Origin: Zygaena filipendulae
Taxonomy: Eukaryota; Arthropoda; Insecta; Lepidoptera; Zygaenidae
Length of the DNA: 64,000 bases
NCBI GenBank assembly: GCA_907165275.2
Contig: OU015665.1
Location: forward strand, 1,550,001 to 1,614,000
Direction: 5' to 3'
Shown here: positions 57,801-64,000 of the stretch, in pieces
Position numbering within the stretch: position 1 is the stretch's first letter
How the letters are laid out: each line of letters starts with the position of its first letter
Notes under the pieces: model-generated
Told to the model about the DNA's origin: nothing
Database searches by the model: none
What the model saw: the letters and a program-made list of their open reading frames with translations, nothing else
Translations under genes and position numbers: made by a program

Positions 57801-60575
57801 GAAAACCGCATCACTCTTAAATCGCGAGTCGCGAGTGTGTTTGCGAATATCGTTTTAAGTGGGTAGACATCCCTATCGATGTTAGGGACGGTGCGGTTTC
57901 TTGTTTTGTGTGAGTAAAATTTATAATTTTAAAATTCAAAATGTAATCGCGGCCTCAGAGGAGTAAATAAGCAAGTGTGGGTTGCTATATACCTGAGCTA
58001 TATACCTATCGTGCATGTGTTTTGTGTTGTATTCTCACCTTGCCAATGATATGCGAGTGGTCCGTGTAGCTGACATCAATCTTCATGGTGACACGGTTGC
58101 TCTGCGCAGCACAAAAAACAAAGAAACACCGAAATCACAGAGACACGTTGATAAAAAATCTATACTAATATAACTATACTAATATAATAAAGCTAAAGCG
58201 TTTGTCGCTGTTTGCTTGAAGGCGCTAATCTCAAGAACTACCTACTTGTCCGATTTGAAAAGTTCTTTCAGCGTTAGAGAGGCCATTTATCAAGGAAGGC
58301 AAAGAAGGGAGGCTATATTATATCACCACGCTAAGACCAATAGGAGCGGAGCAGCAGTAAAAAATGTTGCTAAAACTGTACAAAACATCCCTTTTGAGCT
58401 TCCATTGCGTACGCTGCGTTAACGGTTAGCTGTGGAATATATTTTCGTTGGTTTTTTCCTCAAATTAACGTAGGTGAAACCGCGGGGCACAGCTATGATC
58501 AATATGGCGTTCGGCGGTAAAATATAGATATTGCTTTATGTTTAGTTGTTGTCTCTAATATTAGAGAAGCATTATAATTTATAGGTACCTCAGAGTCTGC
58601 GGCTCATAATATGTATCGTTGATGTTGTTGGAAATATTGGATTGCATTTTTCCGAAGGTCAACCAGTGCGTACGGCATAGTGGCATGGGTGAAGAGGGCA
58701 TTTATGAGACAATTACGAAACCAAATTTTGACTGACTTAGTACAGCAAATATATTATTTCGAACTAGCGTTGCTCGCTTCTCCGTTTTTGTGATACCTAC
58801 TCGGAAATGTCATGTCATACCGTCGCATCGTCGCGTCGCGCGTCGTCGCGCCAAAGTTACAAATAATTTCTTTAAATGAACCTTAGCGTTTACTACAGTT
58901 GCCTATAAAATTACGGTGTCGGATCGATTCGGGCAACCTATTTAATTACTAACTGTTCCCCGCGGTTTCACCCGCGTTAATTTCGGAGTTTCCGCGGTAA
59001 TAAAAAGAATCAAAGTTCTTCTCTGTACACCTGACAACGTGTATTCAAAATTTCACGATGATCGGTTGGGTAGTTAAGGCGTGAAAGCGTAACAAATAAA
59101 CAAACTCACATAAAGATTGTTTAAGAAAATTAAAATAGCTTAATAATTATAATAATAATAATATATTATATATAGGTACTTACCCTTGTATCCAGCAACT
59201 GCATTATTTTCTCACGAGCTAATTTCACATCGTCGGGCCTTCCGGCGATCCTCACGTGAGGATCTACACAAAAACGAACAAAAACACAACTCAATATATT
59301 TAGGTATTTCTCGCAAAAATTTCACAAACCTAATTTAATTTGTTCCAAATTGAACGTTATTTTTTAAATTATCTTTGTAGGTACCTACCTAGTAAAACCA
59401 AAAGATCAGTAAATTTATTATTACGAATTTTTTTAATCACATCGTAAACGATTTCTTCTTCGTTTTCATGTAAAGCCATTTTAATTAACTAAAACTATAA
59501 CGTATTAATGATATTTTAAATTAATTTAGACAAAATACATCTCACGAGTTACATGCGAAAAAATATTTCGAAACAGTCCGCCAGACTGGCGCCGTTGCGA
59601 AAGTATTTGGCGCCAGCCCGCCAAAATTTTGACCATGTTCACAGATGCTCGTAAAAAGTGTTGCCCTATGATCATTGACTGTCGTTTTTTCACAGGTTCA
59701 AACAATACAAAATACAAAATAAAACTGGACAGTACTTACGAGAACAAATAGAATAATATGCATTTATTGTCATTATATTTTACCTTACATAAACAGGTAA
59801 AACTTTACCTTTTATTATTTATTGTCTATTCAAGTAGATATAGATAAATTTACCTTTTAAAAATTTCCAAAATAAAATTACCTTTTTTCGACCGTGCACC
59901 AATTTTGAGACGAGCAGGCCAATTAATTAGAGTATTAGTTTCATTCATAACCTGTGCAGAAACAAAACTATTTAGATCTTATGTACTAACACAAATTTCA
60001 GGTATGGTCAAAAGTATCGTCGTCTCACCCTGTGAAAAAATGCTTGAGCTGTTTGAGATTCTTCTAGATTTTCTGTAAAATATTAAAAATTTGTTTATAT
60101 TATCTCTGATTCTAGATTATCTGCGTAGTCTGATTGTAGACTAAATTAACGGGATTATTATTTACTTCAAACTTATTTTTTCTTACCAGCGAGCATTGAC
60201 TCTAAGCGACGTCTATCAACACGAAATCTTTCTTGATATACCTCGTCTGCGCTGTTTAGTCCAAGTATCACAGCTAACTTCTGTAAATCTTCTGCAGACG
60301 TCACGGAGTTGCTGGTTCCACTTCCAGATGCCTGAAGTATAAAATTGAAACAAAACCACGAACACCTTTTGAAAAAATTATTATAATAAAACCATGCTAT
60401 GTTATCAAAATGGCGGTGACACTATGAGAGACACAAAAAATATGAATTAAGACATCTTTAAACCTTGCTAAAAATATTTCATTTACATAATTACCTCACT
60501 CATTGTATCTTTGTCCGAATTATTTTTAATCTCTGATAAATGTGTTTTAACAGTTAAAAAGTTACCCGTAGCCAT
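42827..60575 (-). CDS. BicC: Bicaudal C RNA-binding protein (20 exons, complete)
   Basis: Exons, 5' to 3': 60495-60575, 60187-60331, 60029-60072, 59882-59951, 59184-59263, 58039-58101, 55891-56040, 55567-55680, 54820-54945, 53903-54121, 53043-53211, 51288-51719, 50664-50755, 49712-49811, 48865-48963, 47709-47842, 46836-46955, 45280-45445, 44116-44235, 42827-42942. Phases agree: 2640 nt, 879 residues (fly about 905). Family role: cytoplasmic translational repressor that binds mRNAs and recruits the CCR4-NOT deadenylase, needed for oocyte and embryo patterning. Landmarks: ERFRVDRRRLESML (61-74); first KH region VMNETNT to ALTPL (91-214) with HIIGKGG (157-163); KH-like repeats up to about 420; a low-complexity Pro/Ser/Asn linker; PTARWSGFYFS; SAM domain at about 786-841 (LLRDLGLNKYI, FGARRKMLL); C-terminal DKW. 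One alternative first exon is possible (60820-60865). Confidence 0.95.
43015..43300. mobile_element. CRE-bearing MITE, copy 5
   Basis: Arms AATAGACACGTATATTTC and AAAATACGTGTCCAATAATT pair. One intact TGACGTCA is at about 43177 and a mutated TGACGTTA at 43141. It lies in BicC intron 19 directly next to the last exon. Confidence 0.55.
43387..44050. mobile_element. MITE with GGGCCCTTATTCACTATG end
   Basis: The left end GGGCCCTTATTCACTATGA pairs with the right end TATGGTCATAGCGAATAAGG. Related to 6092-6711 and 57361-57750; this copy has about 400 bases of additional AT-rich interior. BicC intron 19. Confidence 0.55.
44690..44970 (-). repeat. Dispersed repeat shared with 53540-53890
   Basis: GACAGCACCCGTAAAATATC, CACAGCTTCCTAGTGCTGTGG and GGTACAGAGACATCAGGATT recur in reverse complement at 53540-53870 (GAAGCTGTGATATTTTATGG, CTCTGTATCTGTACGG). 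Both copies are in BicC introns. Probably 3' parts of a LINE. Confidence 0.5.
45560..45930. mobile_element. Palindromic MITE in BicC intron 17
   Basis: The left arm CATCGATCTCATATAAAAAG then TAGATACACA pairs with the right arm TGTATCTACTTTTTATATGA then GATCGATG, about 30 bp with few mismatches. Between the arms there is no coding sequence. Confidence 0.6.
45945..46830. other. Intron 17 sequence without genes
   Basis: Starts with worn Helitron pieces (45945-46150: CCCTTGACAACGTG, CGCAGTTTTAGCCGCGG), then a stretch from 46190 with TTCTTTATTGAACATAATTT that resembles a retroelement 3' end, then AT-rich sequence. No frame looks like an exon. Confidence 0.4.
47067..47395. mobile_element. CRE-bearing MITE, copy 6
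   Basis: Ends ATGGGCATCTGGACTA and GTAGTCCACATCCCTATT pair as inverted repeats. TGACGTCA sites at about 47195 and 47240. This is one of the best preserved copies, in BicC intron 16. Confidence 0.65.
47440..47590 (+). mobile_element. Two truncated Helitron 3' ends in tandem
   Basis: CCCGGAATTCCCGCGGGAAC appears at about 47454 and a related CCCGGAATTACCGCGGGAAC at 47525, the second ending GGGGGACAGCTAGT. Two 3' ends in a row suggest head-to-tail insertion or end bypass. Confidence 0.45.
48488..48680 (-). mobile_element. Helitron-type copy
   Basis: GTGGTTTCAACCGCGTTAAT, TACCCTAACGACGTGTTTGC and GATCGGTTGAGTAGTTAAGC identify a minus-strand copy in BicC intron 15. A related fragment lies at 48118-48190, and a further one in intron 14 at 49019-49220. 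Confidence 0.5.
48816..48858. repeat. 7 bp GC-rich tandem repeat beside BicC exon 15 donor
   Basis: The plus strand reads GGTGGGCGGTGAGCGGTGGG followed by further GGTGGGC/AGTGGGC units. It ends about 7 bases from the exon 15 boundary at 48865, so it includes sequence just downstream of the 5' splice site. Multiple GG/GGG runs could form a G-quadruplex on the plus strand. Confidence 0.65.
49490..49670. repeat. GC-rich hairpin with CGG repeats beside BicC exon 14
   Basis: The left arm runs CCACAGTCTCGGCGGCGGCG onward to AGACAACATAAGAAG and GGCCACAG; the right arm is its near reverse complement, ending GCCGCCGACTGTGG. Arms are about 75 bp. It ends about 41 bp from exon 14 (49712). A simpler relative without the CGG expansion is at 56212-56286. 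Confidence 0.7.
49983..50480 (-). mobile_element. Tandem array of Helitron ends (about 3 units)
   Basis: Three successive 3'-end-like blocks begin near 49983 (GCGGTTTCACCCGTGG), 50153 (CCGGAGTTCCCGCAGG) and 50265 (CGTGGTTTTACCCGCGG). Each is followed by CACTCAGGAT-like or CACTCGCAGGAT sequence and AAGTGAAAGAATTTT; only the last has the TAATATTAGTATAGA 5' end. All read on the minus strand. BicC intron 13. Confidence 0.55.
51900..52030 (+). repeat. Retroelement-like tail, second copy
   Basis: TTTATGTATTTATTTAACAA then ATTAATGCACACAAGGACAA and AAGTAATCATGTACAAGGGT match 20246-20345 closely. It lies in BicC intron 11. Confidence 0.5.
52063..52621 (-). mobile_element. Head-to-tail array of three Helitron-type units
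   Basis: Unit starts (3' ends on the minus strand) lie at about 52065 (AGCTGTGCCTCGCGG), 52208 (AGCTGTTCTGCGCAT) and 52422 (ACTAGCTGTGCTCCGCGG). The last unit, 52422-52621, is full length (200 bp, ends ACTAG and AATATTAGTAGGA). The middle one differs in its body (CAATATAGCCTATATTAAGG). BicC intron 11. Confidence 0.6.
53740..53893 (+). mobile_element. LINE 3' end with GACTTT tail beside BicC exon 10
   Basis: GAAGCTGTGATATTTTATGG, GAGCCACATTATGGGCC and ATAAAGGATTTGACTTTGAC are followed by TTTGG. The AATAAAGG plus GACTTT repeats are a typical LINE tail. It stops about 10 bases before the exon boundary at 53903 and is inverted relative to BicC. Confidence 0.6.
54137..54540. mobile_element. 404 bp palindromic MITE
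   Basis: The left end ACAGGATGTTACAGAAAGGT then GTAGTCATATTT pairs with AAATATGACTACACCTTTCT then GTAACACTCTGT. About 32 bp terminal repeats, no coding sequence, in BicC intron 9. Confidence 0.65.
56212..56286. mobile_element. Short hairpin MITE
   Basis: AAGGGCACAACATAAGAAGT then AGGCCACA pairs with TGTGGCCTACTGCTTATGTT then GTGCCCTT; arms about 30 bp around a 17 bp loop. It shares ACAACATAAGAAG...GGCCACA with the hairpin at 49490-49670. Confidence 0.6.
56700..57355. other. BicC intron 6, no features seen
   Basis: AT-rich sequence between the hairpin region and the MITE at 57361. I see no exon, repeat family or signal here that I can name. Confidence 0.4.
57361..57750. mobile_element. MITE with GGGCCC...TTCACTATG ends
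   Basis: GGGCCCTTCACTATGACCAT pairs with GGTCATAGTGAATAAGGGCC. It includes GGACGCGCGTTGTGC and GGACGCGCGTTATGGGC motifs shared with 6092-6711 and 43387-44050. BicC intron 6. Confidence 0.6.
58160..58495 (+). mobile_element. Helitron-type element, variant interior
   Basis: Begins near ATACTAATATAATAAAGCTA and ends GTGAAACCGCGGGGCACAGCTAT, the common 3' end. The interior (GGCAAAGAAGGGAGGCTATA) is unlike the short family, and a 68-codon frame there shows no recognisable domain. A second minus-strand copy is at 58950-59110. Both are in BicC intron 5. Confidence 0.45.
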
Positions 60576-61570
60576 GATTCAATAATTATATGATAAAGAG
60601 TACAATATATTGTGTTAAAAATAAAATCAATATCGTATAGTCAATACAAATTATCATCAATCCATTTAATTAATTAATTAGGTAAAAATATTTGGTCTAT
60701 TGTACATAATAATTATTCAAATTATTTTAAAATATAGTTAAAATGTGTTATGCCAGAACAACTTCACGTATTGTTTAACCGAACTCGACTAGAATCAATT
60801 AGACGAATGTGGTTCTTACCTCCTCTAATCTTATAATATCATCGGGTTCTTGCTTTATCCGGGGGCTAAAATATTAGTTTTTCTATCTACCCACCTATTA
60901 TATTTTGTATAGTTTTTTTTGGCAATTTATGGTTACCTACATAATTTAAAGAGTTTTTTAAAAAACCTTTAGTATTTTCAAAGAATAAAAATAAATAAAA
61001 TATAAAATAATCTGATGTCATAAAAAAATTACAGACAAAAAATTAAGTGCATTCATAAACACGGTTTTGGAGGCTCGTCGTGAATTAACCAATAGGAATG
61101 CTTCGCCACAAGATGTACCCGCCTAGACGGCGCCAATGAATTTCTGAGAAGTAGAAAACCGTTCCATTACCCCTAACATACCTACAAATTTTGCATCAAC
61201 TTAAACAGCATTGAAAAACAATTTTTTGTTTGTAAATTATATCCATACATATTTAATTTTATAACGTAGATAATATTCTGTATGATAATAAAACTCAAAT
61301 GACACATGAAACATTCGTATACATTTCGTAAATTAACTGAAACCGTACGATCAACTACTGCAACTATATGAAGAAACTAGAGAATGGAACGTAAAATTGC
61401 GAGTATTGCCAAGCGTAGAGTTGACAAGTTTTCAACGCTTGACAGGCGACAGCTCGTGAACTGAAGTTTTCGACTTGACTCTTCACTCTTCGCTTCGGTA
61501 TCGTCACTTCCGGTGCCGCGGCCCGCGCCCGCGCCAGCTGTCAGTCGGGTTTTTACGCTTTTCGATGTGA
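60576..61570. promoter_or_regulatory. BicC 5' flank and probable divergent promoter
   Basis: From the BicC start codon to a GC-rich patch (61500-61560, CGGTGCCGCGGCCCGCGCCC) set in otherwise AT-rich DNA. A plus-strand GATGTGAGTTG at 61564 could be the 5' splice site of a non-coding exon of a gene running right. Inverted CCAAT occurs near 61088. Evidence is compositional only. The stretch also contains the candidate exon at 60820-60865. Confidence 0.35.
60820..60865 (-). other. Candidate alternative first exon of BicC
   Basis: On the minus strand TATTTTAG precedes a 46-base segment followed by GTAAGAACC, so good acceptor and donor signals bound it. One frame is open (PRIKQEPDDIIRLEE) and ends in phase 0, which is the phase needed to join BicC exon 2. 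The other two frames have stops. It could be a 5' UTR exon, an alternative N-terminus, or chance. Confidence 0.35.
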
Positions 61571-61769
61571 GTTGTGTTATTATTTGACACAGTTGTTACT
61601 TAGTTTTTAACTAATTAAATTTTTTATCGTAGACATAATATGAGAATAAAATTGTGTGTATTTTTAACTGTGTGATAGTTACTTATCGTGTTGCAAAATA
61701 ATTGCTACGGTATACAATAAATACGGTAAGTTTTCTTATTTCTAGATAAGTTTCGAAAGCGCTGCATGC

Positions 61770-61885
61770 TTCAAAATTCAAAAAATTCAAAATTCAAAAG
61801 CTATTTATTACTTAGGATTGGTTACAATCACTTGTAATCGTCAGCAGGTTCCTAGAACTATAAATTACCGTCAGTTCGTCTTTTT
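61770..61885 (-). mobile_element. LINE 3' end, inverted copy
   Basis: AAATTCAAAAAATTCAAAATTC then GCTATTTATTACTTAGGATT and CTTGTAATCGTCAGCAGGTT are the reverse complement of 15680-15775. The LINE tail points left. The copy is truncated at its 5' side near 61885. Confidence 0.5.
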
Positions 61886-62129
61886 TTACAAAAGTTAAAA
61901 CTCATTGAGTTAAATAATTAATGATGTTAATATTTATTTAAAGTAATTTGAATTAAACCATATGAAATTAAATTATATAAACTAGGATTAGTAGGTACCT
62001 ATTATCCTATTATAAAGACGATCCGCGAAATTTATAGCTCATCGCGCATCGCGGTGCCGTTGCGTTGCCGGGTGGTGCGGTGGTAGACCGTCAATTAAAA
62101 AAGTAGGTACCTACTCTGTGTTGACCGTA

Positions 62130-62376
62130 TGTTGACTAATTTTTTTTAGCCCGTCTTGTAGATTAATAAAAAATATTGGACCCGTATTTTTTCTTTTTTT
62201 ACGTAATCGAAAAATATCGGCGATACATTATAATAATAATAATAATAACTTATTTGCGCTTTATCTCTGTATATTTTAATTTATTTGAAAAAGCAAAAAA
62301 TACGTGTCTACTGTTTTTTATTTTCTAACTGACGGACTAATTAGAATTTTGATTTTCAAAAGTAGTCATCATCCCA
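62130..62376. mobile_element. CRE-family MITE, copy lacking its core
   Basis: The outer arms (GTTGACTAATTTTTTTTAGC and AAAAGTAGTCATCATCCCA) and inner AAAAATACGTGTCTACTG are present. The central block with the TGACGTCA sites is replaced by a short AATAAT microsatellite at about 62232-62248. Confidence 0.55.
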
Positions 62377-62379
62377 ATT

Positions 62380-64000
62380 GAGGTATCTATTCCAGTGATT
62401 CCGTCGCTTTTAGAGGTTTTTATATTTGGACATAGATAAGCAATAGTGTGTTAACCCACACTGGATAAATTTTGAGTAAATCGTGTTTTAAAATTATAGC
62501 GCCATTTTGTGTCAACATTTTTTTATGTTCAACATATTGTTACATATTTAAATAATGTAATAAAGTAAACACATAATTAAAAAAGGTTTTCTAGCTCGCA
62601 ATAAATCGTTCTGTTTCAATAACTTAATTTTGTGGGTTAACATGTTATTGCTTATCTGCGTCCATTTATTTCGTTTGGAATTCCATTCAAGTTCAGCTGT
62701 TCATTCCATCAATTTCAAATTTCAATTCATCCATCCATCCAAACTTTCACATCTATATTAAAGTATGTCTATAGTAGGTATTTGCAAAAACAAACAAAAT
62801 GTGCAGAACAGATGTACCTACCTACCTAGGTGCCTCTTACAAATATTATTTTCTCATTAAACATTTTAAAAATTAAAGAAAAAAATATAAAATCTAGGGT
62901 ACAAAAAACAAAAAAATAGAAATTAAATTATTATTCAATTTCAAATATACTTTATTGCATAATCAACAAGTTGGACAGAATTAGGTACCTACGTCATATT
63001 AATGAGCTTTTAGGAACATTAATAACTATGTACCTACATAATATTGTACCTATTATTATGTATGTGTATATTTGCGGTTCGGGCGTCATAGTTTGGATTG
63101 AGCGACGCCCACTGAAATTTCTTCCAGGCAACCATCACTACAATCTTCTTCTTTACAAATAACTAGCTGGTTTCACCCGCGGAAATTTCGGAGATCCCTC
63201 AGGAATTCGAATTTTCAAAAATCCTTTCTTGGCGGATGCCTACGTCACGCGTCATTACAACTACCTATCTGTATGCCAAATTTCAGCGAAATCCGTTCAG
63301 CACCTAGTTTCGGCTGTGTGTTGATAGATGAGTCAGTCAGGTTTGCCTTTTATATATTTAGAAAATGAATTTTTGTATGTCTGTCCTCTATGCGTTTCGA
63401 AATCATTGGTCCGATTGCGATGAAACTTTGGCGGGTTGTTCTGCCTCCGTCTGCAAAGGTTCCTGATCCCAAAACTCACGCGGGTGAACGCCCCCAATTT
63501 TTATACATTTTTATTTTTAACTTTTATTTTTTATTTCCTAAAACTTAAAAAAAAAAACCAATTTCATTACTTATATAATTTAGTTTTGCTATATTAGTCG
63601 GTGCTGGTGTTTAAACTTACATTCTAGACATTTTTACCAGTGATAGCAATTAAAACGCATTTTATAATATTAAGAATAAATTTTTATCAAAAATTAAAAA
63701 AAACAATGTAGATAGGTAATCAATTTTAGTTTCAAAACTAATCTAATGAGATGGATGCATTTGATGATTTTTAACAAGTTTGTTGAAATCAGATTCAATT
63801 TTACTCAAAAACAGTCGTAAGTCGCGTTCGGTAACATGCTCTTTTTAGTACCTAAGCAGCTAACTAAACTAATTATTATTCGATATTGAGTAGTAGGTAG
63901 GTTTTCATTTTAGTGAAATAAAAATAAAAAGTAAATGAAATTACAAATCAACCACTTTGTGAAAGACTTATTTATACACAGAAAAATAGTAATACATAAT
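62380..64000. other. Right-hand end, no gene recognised
   Basis: AT-rich. It contains a retroelement-like CTTTATTGCATAATCAACAA near 62950 and Helitron-type pieces from 63166 to about 63500 (GGTTTCACCCGCGGAAATTT, CGAAATCCGTTCAGC, CACGCGGGTGAACGC). Frames here are short and show no known domain. If a rightward gene starts near 61560, this would be its first intron. Confidence 0.4.

Noticed and set aside
62971..63162. A 63-codon frame near the right edge
   Set aside because: No domain, no splice signals and it runs into a Helitron fragment; consistent with chance.

Overview
The window is nuclear DNA of an insect, almost certainly a moth or butterfly (Lepidoptera). The genes are broken into short exons with GT-AG introns. 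The AT-rich introns and spacers are packed with mobile elements that look lepidopteran: short non-autonomous Helitrons that begin TCCTACTAATATTATAAA and end CTAGT, tRNA-derived SINEs, many palindromic MITEs and a BEL/Pao LTR retrotransposon. I rebuilt exons by hand, following splice-site phase and my recollection of the protein families; no alignment or transcript data were available.

Four host genes can be read. (1) 536-620 (+): last coding exon of COX17, the mitochondrial copper chaperone; the rest of the gene lies off the left edge. (2) 2831-19578 (+): a complete 12-exon SLC38A9, the lysosomal arginine transceptor of mTORC1 signalling (552 codons). (3) 22113-37560 (-): a complete 10-exon phosphoglucomutase (Pgm/PGM1, 559 codons). 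(4) 42827-60575 (-): a complete 20-exon Bicaudal C (BicC, 879 codons), an RNA-binding translational regulator with KH and SAM domains. SLC38A9 and Pgm converge on a short repeat-rich spacer (19.6-22.1 kb). Pgm and BicC run in the same direction, head to tail. Every exon junction in the three complete genes keeps the reading frame, and all three appear intact.

The most striking non-genic structure is Pgm intron 8 (23651-33117). A 68-70 bp minisatellite there has been interrupted twice: by a 2.36 kb DNA transposon whose two arms of about 975 bp form a near-perfect palindrome (target duplication ATAA), and by a 6.2 kb BEL/Pao retrotransposon with identical 197 bp LTRs (target duplication CAGAC). 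The retrotransposon polyprotein is broken in the integrase by a short GGCAC repeat insertion. Other transposon remains include a hAT end piece, a MADF-domain fragment between terminal inverted repeats just upstream of Pgm, a LINE ORF2 piece inside SLC38A9, and at least ten palindromic MITE types. Several insertions touch gene-expression signals: a SINE ends 18 bp before the last SLC38A9 3' splice site, a LINE tail lies about 10 bp from a BicC 5' splice site, and a MITE makes up almost all of the sequence just downstream of the Pgm stop codon.

No prokaryotic features, CRISPR arrays, rRNA genes or free-standing tRNA genes were found. I saw no convincing undescribed multi-gene system. The best candidates for new biology are the transcribed long hairpin in the Pgm intron, the MITE family that spreads paired CRE palindromes, and a possible alternative first coding exon of BicC.
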